From Blastobasis lacticolella (taxonomy: Eukaryota; Arthropoda; Insecta; Lepidoptera; Blastobasidae), in NCBI GenBank assembly GCA_905147135.1, contig LR990061.1, positions 5,866,026 to 5,930,025 of the forward strand: a DNA stretch of 64,000 bases, given 5' to 3'. Position 1 is the stretch's first letter. Each line of letters opens with the position of its first letter. This document shows positions 1-9,521 of the stretch, in pieces. The notes below the pieces were generated by a model. That model did no database searches and was not told the origin of the DNA. It saw only the letters and a program-made list of their open reading frames with translations. The position numbers and the translations under genes are program-made.

Positions 1-2
1 TG

Positions 3-278
3 TTGTCCCATACTTTGCTGCTTTCTAAATGGTCCCAACTGGAAAATCTATTAGGTCGGTACAAATGTTCTCACGAGCCACCAAAAATAAGATATAATCA
101 TTGCATTGAGAAGGCACTAGAATACTTAGAAAAAGCAATCGATCATACAGACGAGGATAGTAGTGAGGTACAAAAGCAGGTAGATATAATTAAAGACCAG
201 TTGTTATTACTTTTAAAAAATCAGCGAAGGTACTCTATATATGTACTAAGGTACTCTCTGCCTATAGACTTTAAATAG
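3..278 (+). CDS. Open reading frame running in from the left edge, unidentified fragment
   Basis: The frame is open from the first bases and stops at 276-278, so only the end (about 91 codons) is visible. It is rich in charged residues and looks helical (EKALEYLEKAID, then QVDIIKDQLLLLLKNQRRYS). It runs directly into repeat DNA. The leucine run followed by RRYS loosely resembles the start of the transposase core in P-element/THAP9-like proteins, which makes a transposon fragment possible, but this is a weak impression. It lies upstream of the helicase exons and is not helicase sequence, so it is either nested in a helicase intron or a separate fragment. No ATG is visible; the first codon is TTG. 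Confidence 0.3.
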   Translation: MSHTLLLSKWSQLENLLGRYKCSHEPPKIRYNHCIEKALEYLEKAIDHTDEDSSEVQKQVDIIKDQLLLLLKNQRRYSIYVLRYSLPIDFK

Positions 279-321
279 AAAGTAGCCTATGTTTTAATCC
301 AGGCGGTAACCTGGCTACCTA

Positions 322-700
322 CAAAATTTCATCCAAATCCGTTCATCCGTTTAGGCGTGAAGAGGTAACAAATATACCCACAAACATTCGCATTTATTGT
401 ATTAGTAGGATAACGTTCCAGACCCGCGCCCGCAGGAACCACATTTAATTTTAGAATAAATTATAGCCTATATACTGTTCTGGGTTACATGCTATATTAC
501 TGCCAAATTTTATCCAAATCCGTTCATCCGTTTAGGCGTGAAAAGGTAACAAACATACCCACAAACTTGCGCATTTATAGTATTAGTAGGATAATGTTCC
601 AGACCCGCGCCCGCGGGAACCAAAAATAATTATGGGATTAAATATAGCCTATATACTATTCTGGGTTATATGCTACATTACTGCCAAATTTCATTTAAAT
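322..700. repeat. About 180-bp tandem direct repeat, two copies plus a partial third
   Basis: Blocks beginning near 331 and 513 share TCCAAATCCGTTCATCCG, then a GGTAACAAA...CCCACAAAC stretch and a GTTCCAGACCCGCGCCCGC stretch, at about 181 bp spacing. A shortened third copy starts near 690. The ATCCGTT...GTAACAAACAT wording is typical of the 3' tails of interspersed elements in moths; a related tail appears near 46535-46620. Confidence 0.7.
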
Positions 701-1547
701 CTGTTGGGTCAATTTTGCATGACGAAGTAACATTCATCCATCCAAACTTCCATCAAGCCTTTCAAACTTTCGCATTTATGTTATTAATAGGGTAATAGGA
801 TATAATCCAAGTAGGTAGATAGGTAAATAGTACAGGAATCTATCCAATTTCATATTATCTAACTAATGCATATACTCAATCACTTAAATAACTAATAACA
901 TTAAACGACGACGACCGCGAAGAAAGTTCTACAGTAATTTTCAGGTACACTAAAATTAAAAAAAGCTACGTTGTCAAACTTCTGCGCATGGCTTGTAGAT
1001 GAAGGAGGCTATGCTTGTAGATAAAGGAGGCTATGAGGATACCCTATTTAGAAAGAGAGGGCCTGCCCACAGAGAGCGAAATGGAAACACATAGATATGC
1101 TTCAAGTAGGTATTCGAAGTGTGGTCTCCATACCTTTTATCTATAACTTCATGCCTGTTATTAGGGTGGCAGTTAGAAACAATCCCTACGTATTTTTTTT
1201 ATTATTATCAATAGGCTTGCATTTGACCTCAACTCACCTGATGGAAAGCGACGATGAGGTCGAAGATGTAGGACCCCAAGGTTATACTTATCGGGGAACA
1301 TTGACTCAGGCAGGAGTTTCAATCCTTCGCAATGCGCATAAGAAAAGTGGATGCAACACGCTTAGTACGTGATGGTGGGACTTCTACCAAATATGGATGA
1401 CGATATTTTGTTCCCCTCGTTGTTCAATAATAAAAGGGGCACGATGGAGCAAGGTTGTGGATGTATCAATGTTTACCATGTAACATTGCTGACTCAATGG
1501 GCAACCCTTTCTAATAAAATAATAATTAAATAAAACCCCACCCGCAG
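701..1547. other. Non-coding DNA upstream of the helicase exon
   Basis: No convincing exon is seen here. There is a short tandem duplication of GCTTGTAGATAAAGGAGGCT-like sequence near 990-1035 and an 82-codon open stretch (1097-1372) of no recognisable family. The stretch ends in a pyrimidine-poor but usable splice acceptor, CCCGCAG, at 1541-1547. It is probably a helicase intron. Confidence 0.5.
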
Positions 1548-2979
1548 GTAGACAACATGGTCCGCCTAGACAACTGGCTGAACCTAGAGATGTCGGGTCG
1601 CGCCGCGGCGCTGTCGGCGGCGCTGCGGCCCGCCGTCGAGCGGCTCGTCGAGCGCGCCGCCGCGGAGCCCTCCGCCGCCTTGGACTTCTCCCCTGCCGAG
1701 GCTAAGGTGAGAGTCTTACTAGAGTAGATTCTAGGTGTTCAGCATAGTTTACAGCAAACGGCACGCTTCCCATCGGATCTGTAGCCGTATTCATAATGGC
1801 TCGGAAATCGGATTCGGATACGGAATCGACAAAGGACCCCGCAAAAGATCTTAGAAAAATGTGGTTTCAGTTAATTTTGATGAAATTTTTATATGTTATA
1901 GAGAGTAGAGTTTCCGTGGAATCTATCGGGATTCTGAATAACAGTTTTCGATTCGATCGACACGGATTTGCAGCTCACGAATTTCGTGTCGAATCGTTCG
2001 GAAACGGTTTCGAATCATTGTGAATACGGCTACTGAAAGGATTCGAACGGATGCGGTGACAGCCGAAAAGATCCGATCGGATATGACGGCATCCGAACGG
2101 AGCCGCACGTCGCAGCATGCTTTCAGTTCCGAACTAAGATTAAAAACCGCAAATGAATGTGATTTAATGTTAGATATGAGTATATTAAGATACAATGGGC
2201 GTATGTTTTACAAAAAGCTCCTAAACCGTCTCCTACCTCTAGGTAGGAGCTAGGGGCTCCTCTAGGAGCCCATTAGATTGATTTAAATTCAGAAGCAAAA
2301 AGCGTAAGAGCGGCTTTTGCAAAGCGGAGCGACGGCGTAACATACTGTGATACAAAAAACTACCTTATTCTATGAGCAGTACCACTTTGATTTGCACTCA
2401 CGCTTTAAGCTTCTAAATTTTTTCAAATGTAATTAACGATATATTAGTTATATCCAATTCTAACGAAGCTGTTTTTTCCAGGTTGTGGACTGCATAAGAG
2501 CCATATGCAAGATGGACGCGGGCGATTACAATATACAACGAGAGGAGGCCGTGCAAGGGTTCAGGCCCGATGGGGTGAAGCGCGGCGGGATGCGGGGTTG
2601 GGGTACCACCGGGCCTCTAGGGGGAGGATTCGGGAATAGGGGAGGATTCGGAGGGAGTGGGGGAGGATTCGGAGGGAGTGGGGGAGGATTTGGGGGGAGC
2701 GGAGGGGGATCCGGGGAAAGCGGAGGCGGTAGGGGAGGCTTCGGAAACGGAGGCTCAAATAACGGAGGAAACTTCGGAAATGGAGGAGGCTACGGAAACA
2801 GAGGCGGCTTCAGGGGACGGGGCGGCTTCAGGGGTGGGTACGGAGGCGGCGGCAACTACGGAGGTGGTGGCAACTACGGAGGTAGTGGCAACTACGGAGG
2901 TAGTGGCAACTACGGAGGCTTCAGGGGCGGATTTAGGGGCCGAGGATTCCGCGGCGGCTGGCGCGGCGGTAATAACTAA
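1548..2979 (+). CDS. mle: Maleless / DHX9-type RNA helicase A, last two coding exons (partial)
   Basis: The exons are 1548-1706 and 2482-2979; the rest of the gene lies left of the window. Exon one (53 codons, CCCGCAG acceptor, AAG/GTGAGA donor) reads VRLDNWLNLEMSGRAAALSA, then ALRPAVERLVERAAAEP. This matches the segment that closes the helicase core in DHX9/MLE (VDDWIKLQ...ALRAAMEALV in the human protein). Exon two starts VVDCIRAICKMDAGDYN and becomes a tail of about 130 residues made of GGFGGSG and NYGGSG units with RGG/RGF boxes, the glycine-rich RNA-binding tail of this family. MLE/DHX9 unwinds RNA in the nucleus and in Drosophila serves dosage compensation. A polyadenylation signal AATAAA is at 3021-3026. 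The intron holds two inverted-repeat elements. Family assignment is firm, exact orthology is inferred. Confidence 0.82.
1781..2033. mobile_element. 253-bp inverted-repeat element, family D, copy 1
   Basis: Starts GTAGCCGTATTCA and ends TGAATACGGCTAC, in the helicase intron. The interior is nearly identical to 42959-43211, including TTCCGTGGAATCTATCGGGA. There is no coding capacity; the overlapping short frames are chance. Probably a non-autonomous DNA transposon. Confidence 0.8.
2284..2420. mobile_element. Inverted-repeat element, family E, copy 1 (internally shortened)
   Basis: Begins AAATTCAGAAGCAAAAAGCG and ends with the inverted form. The interior ACCTTATTCTATGAGCA and GCGGAGCGACG are shared with copies at 54104-54344 and 58348-58612. 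Confidence 0.75.
2640..2930 (+). repeat. Glycine-codon tandem repeats in the helicase tail
   Basis: Units of about 21 bp (GGGGGAGGATTCGGAGGGAGT type, encoding GGFGGSG) run near 2640-2710. Units of 18 bp encoding NYGGGG or NYGGSG run near 2845-2920. Slippage at such units is a common source of length variation in RGG tails. Confidence 0.8.
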
Positions 2980-3020
2980 CATTCCAAAGAATTGACTCTA
3001 GTATAATATTTTACTGTATA

Positions 3021-3058
3021 AATAAATATTAACTCATCATAAATGAAGTCGTTTTATT
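3021..3058. terminator. Facing polyadenylation signals of mle (+) and robl (-)
   Basis: AATAAA at 3021-3026 serves the plus-strand helicase. TTTATT at 3053-3058 is AATAAA on the minus strand and lies downstream of robl. With cleavage 10-30 bases past each signal, the two transcripts would overlap at their 3' ends. Confidence 0.6.
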
Positions 3059-3248
3059 CAATAAATTAGAATATAGGCGAAAGACTACGTAACTAATAAT
3101 ACTACTACGTAAACGTACTAATAAATTAAAACTAGCTAAGTAACAACTGAATAAAAACGAAATCAAACGCAATACACAGTCCATCGCAACAACATGAACA
3201 TAGGCACAACCAAGAGTCCGTACAGGCCCAAAACGCCTGTCGCCTTCG

Positions 3249-3542
3249 TCATTCTACAGGGTTCTGTACCACTATCAGTATGAACTCCTTATCAGGCGCG
3301 ACGAGGACCTCGCTCTTCTTGCTTCTAACTCTGAGGAAGGTCAAGTCGTTGGTTGGATCCAGGTCTCGAACGACAGCCTTGGCTTTGTCCACCAAAGCGC
3401 TCATCAGGCCTGCATATTGCACCGATATGTGGTTCTCCAGGGTTGTCTTTATGGGAATCCCTTCGCCATTCACAACGATGACACCCTGGACGCCCTTGTG
3501 CAGGGTTAGTTTGCGAATCGTGTCCTCTGCCTCGTTTGCCAT
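3249..3542 (-). CDS. robl: Roadblock-type dynein light chain
   Basis: A complete 97-residue protein on one exon, starting [20 protein letters not shown] and ending [11 protein letters not shown]. Length and wording match Drosophila roadblock and vertebrate DYNLRB1: [51 protein letters not shown]. Roadblock forms a dimer that binds the cytoplasmic dynein intermediate chain and takes part in retrograde and mitotic transport. The start is the first ATG of the frame; the next residues already align with the family N-terminus, so no upstream coding exon is needed. It is transcribed towards the helicase gene, and about 270 bp separate the stop codons. Identity is very secure. Confidence 0.95.
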   Translation of the reverse strand: MANEAEDTIRKLTLHKGVQGVIVVNGEGIPIKTTLENHISVQYAGLMSALVDKAKAVVRDLDPTNDLTFLRVRSKKSEVLVAPDKEFILIVVQNPVE

Positions 3543-3807
3543 GATTTGGTCTGTTAACGCCTAAAATACGACTTAGCAGGATTCACACTGAAATATATTT
3601 TGATATGTTTATTGCCGACAACGACAGTTGCAATGGAATGACTTTTCGGGAATTTATTGTCAATTATTTGACAGTTCGGGTTCTACAATTCGAAGTTTGA
3701 ATTTGTATTGTCACAGAATACCTACAGGTGTTGGTACAAGTTCATTGTATTATTCGTGAAGCTAACTAACTCTTCGAAAATGGCTAAATCGTTATAACGT
3801 ATTTTCG

Positions 3808-4020
3808 ATGACCTATGGCTAGAGGGTCCGACTTGTACCGTCAGCGAGAAGTACCGAGTTCGATCTCAGTACCAGACATTCCGAGTTGTATTAGCTGAAC
3901 AATAACTGATACTCTTACGGTGAGGGGGTCATCATAATGAAACCTGCACAATCGGGTGACTTAAATGTGTAACCATGATCCTATCTGGTCAGGTCTCACG
4001 GAGGTCAGTCTGACAGTCAA
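3808..4020 (+). repeat. tRNA-derived SINE, family A, diverged copy
   Basis: The head keeps a B-box-like GAGTTCGATCTC, followed by the family body (TAGCTGAACAATAACTGATAC, then TGTAACCATGATC and TCTGGTCAGG). It compares with the copies at 30140, 50942, 56011 and 57227. Confidence 0.65.
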
Positions 4021-4992
4021 CAGCTGGACATAATTCATTAGCTCACGGCAGTCCACTGCTCCAATATGCACTAATGCAAGATTCATCATCTGACCAGACC
4101 AGACAGATGAAAGACAAAGCGATAAACCGTTACTTTCAATGTTCATACAATGATCGTGAGATTTCAATGAAGAGCTCACATTGCATCCTCAGCTTACAGA
4201 AGAGTATTAGTAGTATGTGACAATACATACAATTGCAGCTTTGCGGTGCATCATCTTGGTTGATGAATGATTGATTCTTACTCACTATTAAGAAAATTCC
4301 ATCATGTCAGGCAGCATTTGTCAGAGCAAACTATAGCACTAACGCACCAGTTCCTTCTATGCAGGCGTATCGTATAACATTACTACTACCATGTAAAATG
4401 AGCAGTAGCTTTCTGTTTCTCTGATCCAGCTGCCAAGCATGGAGATTTCATGTGAAACCCCCACTTATATTAGGGAAGCTCAAGTCTTGCAGTGGACTAA
4501 TACACTCAGTGAATGAATTGTACCTATCTATACCTACCCTACCTAATGTGATGTTGATATCCCACCCATACATAAGCCCACAAAAATTTTGTATGCAAGA
4601 ATGGACAAAGGACCCACCCATTGCAATGGATTACATGATTACTGCAGTAGAATAAAAGATATTCAATGACTTGTAAAATGTTTAATATTATTATTCAATT
4701 AAACACGTAGATACAACTGTATCCTATGTACTTTTCCTACATAAATCCAATACTTCTGAAAGCAGAATTCATATTCATAAGAACTGTACTTATAAAAATT
4801 GTATTTTTGTCCGTGCTTGCCCAGTGAACTGGAATTACATTGTGCCAAATCTTCTTGACCACAATCACACTTCACCATGTAGGAGTTTTAGATCCAGTTC
4901 TTTGGAGAGAACCTTGTCCAACAGTATATGTCATCAACCTGATTATGATAACAAATTGAGGATTCATTTGAAGGGTATTTGTTGTAAACACC
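4021..4992. other. Intergenic DNA between robl and the first zinc-finger gene
   Basis: No coding exon is recognised. A fragment of family B (AAGCATGGAGATTTCATG ... CAAGTCTTGCAGTGGAC) lies at about 4432-4500. The part nearest 4990 probably holds the 3' UTR of the zinc-finger gene; several TTTATT words could serve as minus-strand polyadenylation signals. Confidence 0.5.
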
Positions 4993-6279
4993 CTAATCGG
5001 GACATTCATTTGAAGTTGTCTGAACTATTTCTTGGGGTACTTTCTTTGATTTGTCTCGTTTTTTCTCTGCTATTAAGTATAAAGGTGTTCTGCCACTCCT
5101 AAGCTTTTCTCTTTTGTGAACTTTGACCTGATGTTTCATCATTTGTTTACGATAACCAAATGCCTTACCGCAGATGCCACAAATATGCTCCCTAATGCCA
5201 GTATGGTCAACCTTAAAATGTGTATCCCTTTCTCTTTTGGTATAAAATCCTCTATTGCATATGTCACATTTGAAATCATGATCTTCCTTATGTGTGAGCA
5301 TATGTCTGTTCATATTGCTCTTGTTTGTAAATGTGCGAGTCGGACAATGTGGACACTGATATGGTTTGTCTCCAGTATGTGACCTCATATGCATCTTTAA
5401 AGACTCTTTAAACCTACCTTTATATGGGCAAAGAGAACATTGGAATGGTAGTTCCAAAAAGTGCGTAGCTCTATGCCGACTTAATTGACCCGAGACTGTA
5501 CATGTTTTACCACATATATCACAAATATAGGGGGTCTTCATTGAATGCAACAACATATGCCTCTTCAAATAGGCTGGCGCATATTCCTGTTGGCAGACAG
5601 GGCAAGATAGTTTCTTGTTTTCATGTTCAGCAGATGACTTATGCTTTTTTAGTTCACTTTGAGTTTCAAACAGCAAATCACACCGAATACATTGATATCT
5701 ATTTCCTACAGTCTTATCTTCCAATAGCAGTTCTTTTTTAATCTCACAAGTAAAGGAATTACTTTTCCTATAAATTGTATCTTCATCGTCAGAGTCGGAA
5801 ACATTGTCATGCATTGACAGAACCTCAATGTCTTCATAATCTGAAGGAGCACTGAGAAGTTCAGGTTCTTCTTTCGCACTTTTTCTTTTATCAACTTGGT
5901 GCAAAAACAAATCCGATTTTTGAGCAGTATTCCTAAATAATATAGCACCTTTTAAGAGAGCATGACATGATTCACATATATATTTGGGGTGCACATCATT
6001 CCACTGTACTTCTATACCACCAAATAAATTAAGATCTCTTGAAAGGTCACTATCTTTTTCATTTCCAAATATGGGAATACTGCCCTCTTCCAAACAAACT
6101 CTGCATGTCTGGTGAGCATTGTCATTAGGTTCTATTTTAACTTCAACGGTTGTAAACCTGGATCCTGTCTTGCGTTTAGAAGGTCGCAGTGCTGACGAAG
6201 GTTTGTTTTGGGCTGCTGATTTCCTTTGACGGTTTACTTTGCACTGCAACATTTTTAGCAATAGCGCAGTTCCAACCAT
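4993..6279 (-). CDS. ZAD-C2H2 zinc-finger protein, paralogue 1
   Basis: A complete 428-residue single-exon frame. A ZAD domain at about 57-127 carries the four zinc-binding cysteines (C59, C62, C102, C105) and the family phrase LNLFGGIEVQWNDVHPKYIC. An acidic linker follows (about 130-195), then seven C2H2 fingers starting at C197, C226, C253, C281, C309, C338 and C367, and a basic tail. ZAD-zinc-finger proteins are an insect-expanded family of nuclear DNA-binding regulators in which ZAD mediates dimerisation. The HTGDKPYQC linker between fingers four and five is a classical DNA-binding linker. It is the most diverged of three clustered minus-strand copies and lacks the repeated linker of the other two. 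Target genes cannot be inferred. Confidence 0.92.
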   Translation of the reverse strand: MVGTALLLKMLQCKVNRQRKSAAQNKPSSALRPSKRKTGSRFTTVEVKIEPNDNAHQTCRVCLEEGSIPIFGNEKDSDLSRDLNLFGGIEVQWNDVHPKYICESCHALLKGAILFRNTAQKSDLFLHQVDKRKSAKEEPELLSAPSDYEDIEVLSMHDNVSDSDDEDTIYRKSNSFTCEIKKELLLEDKTVGNRYQCIRCDLLFETQSELKKHKSSAEHENKKLSCPVCQQEYAPAYLKRHMLLHSMKTPYICDICGKTCTVSGQLSRHRATHFLELPFQCSLCPYKGRFKESLKMHMRSHTGDKPYQCPHCPTRTFTNKSNMNRHMLTHKEDHDFKCDICNRGFYTKRERDTHFKVDHTGIREHICGICGKAFGYRKQMMKHQVKVHKREKLRSGRTPLYLIAEKKRDKSKKVPQEIVQTTSNECPD

Positions 6280-7177
6280 TGTTTCGATATTGAATAACTA
6301 TTTACACCATCAAATGCTATAAATTAATACCTATCAGGAAATATAGTAGGTACACGATAAACTAAATACTTAAACAAATTACCTAGCGTGAGTAGGTATT
6401 CTACGTAAATATAAATAATTCGAAAACTCTAATCTCCAAACAAAATCAATCGCAATGTAATCGCATTCGAATCGAGAGAAACTAGAGATGGACTCGAATC
6501 ACATTTGATTCGAATTATGACGGTCAAAACTCGATTCAAATTCGATATTTTATGTTGGATCGAATCATCGTTTATTCGAATGCGCGATCTGATTCAAATA
6601 ATTTCTTGGATTCGAATCTTTCATTGCGCGGCATACTTATATTAAACCTTACCTAATTTAACCTAGTAGATGAGATAATAGGGATTCGTTCAAGTGTTTT
6701 TCATATTAAACAAAGTTTTTCTCGTAAAAATAAATATTTATTAGAAGTATAGTATTCGCTTTTAAATCTACTATCTAAGTATTTAAAGACGTATTTTTAT
6801 TTATTTATATCTATTCGTATTGATTCGATGAGTGTAGGTAAAAATATTTGCATAACTTTTTTTTTAGGTTTTATTTTCCACCATTGTGACATTTAAAAGG
6901 AAAACTGACAAAGTGATTTTGAATTGTAATATAAAAATAACGACAAGCGATTTTAATATTATTTTAATTCTAAAATGTTTTCTACTGTATTCCCTTCCGA
7001 ACAGTATGCTACATGCTATAAAACCTTTTAACAGCAGCTGCACAGGAATTTTAAGGAGGTAAGCGCGACTGTACAGACACAGCTACAGATTAGTAATAAT
7101 TTTAAATACAGTCGAACAAACATATGGCTACACAGAGGCTCTGAGAAAGCGAGTCATTTTGCATAAACTGTGTAGCC
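6280..7177. other. Upstream region of zinc-finger gene 1, with a TTCGAAT cluster
   Basis: No gene seen. Between about 6465 and 6625 the words ATTCGAAT, TCGAATC and GATTCGAA recur a dozen times in both orientations, which looks like a degenerate short-motif satellite. The rest is AT-rich. Confidence 0.5.
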
Positions 7178-8308
7178 TTAAGCGCGCTCCACATGTTCGC
7201 CGAAACTTCCGGCGAAACTTTTGCCGGGACTTTGGTCGACCCTCTAGATTCTCGCCTATTAGGAATGTGGTGGTGTCAAAACGCGCGACATTTTATCGAT
7301 TCATCGGTGTAATATCAGTAATGTACAGTAAACAGGGTCACAGAGGTGATAGCACCTGCTCTACTGTAATTACTTGATCTTGTAACGCGGCAACCCCATA
7401 TGAGCCTACCACTAGCGCCACCTATGCGCACGGAGGCCATAACTATAGACGGGCGAGAGAAACGCGCTTCGCGCCGTCCTAACTACCTAGCGGACTACGC
7501 TCCGTAATTTTATCTAGTTTTTACCTTTTATGCACGTTATAAAATAGTTATCTTATTGTGATTTGTGAGTTCTAAGTGTAATTGTGTATGTTTATGCAAT
7601 AAACGTTCTTCAGCACAGTTTGATCGGTTTTATTGCAGATTACAAACCCGTACAAGAGAATAACCTCTACAATCTACTAATATCCTGGATCATGGTCAAG
7701 AGTATCCCGAACCTGTTACGGGAAAAAGCGCTAGGAATATAAATATACAATCGATCGAATCGAGACGACAGCAAACTATCTCTACTTAGTCTATGAAATA
7801 AGCGCGCTCCACATGTGGACAGTTCCGCTTGAACACGAGAATGTAGAGGTAGTATTCGTGTAGTCCCGTGCATATTTGGCATGTCTCGCCTATTTCATAG
7901 ACTAAGTAGAGATAGTTTGTTGTCGTCTCGATTCGATCGATTTTATATTTATATTCCTAGCGCTTTTTCCCGTAACAGGTTTGGGATACTCTTGACCATG
8001 ATCCAGGATATTAGTAGATCAAGTAATTACAGTAGAGCAGGTGCTATCACCTCTGTGACCTTGTTTACAGTAGATTACTGATATTACACCGATGAATCGA
8101 TAAAATGTCGCGCGTTTTGACACCACCACATCCCTAATAGGCGAGAATGTAGAGAGTCGACCAAAGTCCCGGCAAAAGTTTCGCCGGAAGTTTCGGCGAA
8201 CATGTGGAGCGCGCTATAGGCGAGACATGCCAAATATGCACTGGACTACACGAATACTACCTCTACATTCTCGTGTTCCCGCGGAACTGTCCACATGTGG
8301 AGCGCGCT
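7178..8308. mobile_element. Large palindromic (foldback-type) element with AGCGCGCTCCACATGT ends
   Basis: The left arm (7178-7380 plus 7676-7800) is an almost perfect inverted copy of 7889-8215. The loop 7801-7888, itself starting AGCGCGCTCCACATGTGG, is repeated inverted at 8216-8308. The arms include a piece related to SINE family A (TGTAATTACTTGATCTACTA). There is no transposase frame; the open frames in the arms are mirror copies of each other. The arrangement suggests a foldback transposon or two nested copies of one inverted-repeat element. Confidence 0.8.
7381..7671 (+). mobile_element. Solo LTR, 291 bp, inserted in the palindrome's left arm
   Basis: Begins TGTAACGCGG and ends CCTCTACA (TG...CA), and contains AATAAA at 7598-7603. 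It is flanked by a 4-bp duplication ATCT (7377-7380 and 7672-7675). The unbroken opposite arm near 8007-8030 has exactly the sequence expected if one ATCT and the 291 bp are removed, so the boundaries are firm. Four-base duplications fit Gypsy-type elements. No internal region remains. Confidence 0.8.
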
Positions 8309-8370
8309 TATATTCGTTCGACTGTAGGTAGTATTCTATCTTTGCTTGCAATAGGTGTAGGTGGGCATCC

Positions 8371-9330
8371 CAGGCGCGGATCCAGGATTTGGTTAAGGGG
8401 GGGGGGGGGGGCAAAAGGCAAAATTATAAATACATATTCTGTACTAAATGAGCGAATGCCCTGTGTAAAAAAAATTTGTTCTTAATAATGGAGTGAATAT
8501 TAAATGAATGAGCGAGTGGAGCGAGCTCGGCAATTTCTCACATTTTGGGTCTTAAAAGCTGCGATGATCAATGAATGAGTGACCGGAGCGAGTTCGAAAT
8601 TTTTTACGTTTGTACATAGAGATAACATTTTATATCTATGCGTTTGTAGTCTTAAAAGCTAGGGTGATAATTGAATTAATGAGCGAGCGAAGCGAGCTCG
8701 CTATTTTAGACATTTTTGGTCTTAACAGCAATGTAATCCTCACATTAGTTATTAAGGAAATCAATGAATGAGAACCGCAATGAGCTAGGTGAATGATTAG
8801 AAAAGTATCTGAAGCGAATTTTTAGATATTTTGGGTTTTAACAGCAATGGGCAATCTTCACAAAACTAACATAGGGAAATTAATGAATGAGCGATCGCAA
8901 TAAGCTCGATATTTTTGATATTTTGGGTCTTAAAAGCTGAGGTTACCGATAAATGAATGAGCGAGCGGAACGAGTTCGAAATTTTTAACATTTTGTATTA
9001 GGTGCTGTGTTGATGTGTGATGCTGATCGTAGTAAAAGACAATTAGTGAATGAGCAATTGGAGCGCGCACGAAACTTTTAACATTATATTTCTTAAAAGC
9101 TGGGGTGATTGTTAAAATGAATATATGAGAATTTAAGGTTTCGAAATTTTTCGCATTTCTTTTCTAAAAATTTGGAGTGATTGATAAAATAAATAAACTA
9201 ATTAGGCTAGCGCAGCGAGCTTCGAATTTTTGGCCTCTTGGCTCATAAAACCGTTGGCGATTGTGAGTCAGACTCGGGGCTGAGGGGGGGCAATTGCACC
9301 CATTGCCCCCCCCCCCTGGTTCCGCTCCTG
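8371..9330. mobile_element. 0.96-kb inverted-repeat element with poly-G/poly-C borders
   Basis: Starts CAGGCGCGGATCCAGG followed by a run of G (about 8397-8410). It ends with a run of C (about 9307-9316) and CCTGGTTCCGCTCCTG, an imperfect inverted repeat. The interior is entirely minisatellite; no protein is encoded. Confidence 0.7.
8495..9235. repeat. Degenerate minisatellite, units of about 65-110 bp
   Basis: About eight units each contain a variant of AATGAATGAGCGAGCGGAGC followed by GAGCTCG, then AATTTTT and GGTCTTAAAAGCT. The unit starts lie near 8500, 8567, 8672, 8760, 8880, 8950, 9045 and 9195. Units vary in length and orientation does not change. Confidence 0.75.
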
Positions 9331-9521
9331 AGGCATTCTGGTTATGGTACTAAAATAAAAGACTCGATGTGTTATTCTATACTATAATTGTACCTAATAT
9401 TTGCAAAGTGTGTTCCATTTTTCTTAACAGAGATACAGAAGTTGAGGGTTCGCCTGTACTGATTTGGTAATGTATTGCATAAGCCCCAGGGATAGAGCTC
9501 GTCTAACCTGAAACTCTGTTG

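Noticed and set aside
2561..2995. Long frames in other phases and on the opposite strand of the glycine-rich helicase tail
   Set aside because: GGN-rich repeats are open in most frames; only the frame continuing the helicase exon makes family sense.
8397..8410. Poly-G run as an assembly gap or G-quadruplex promoter
   Set aside because: A matching poly-C run near the other end shows it belongs to the element's inverted ends.
7667..8485. Matching frames on both strands around 7.7-8.4 kb as a duplicated small gene
   Set aside because: They are mirror images produced by the palindrome arms.
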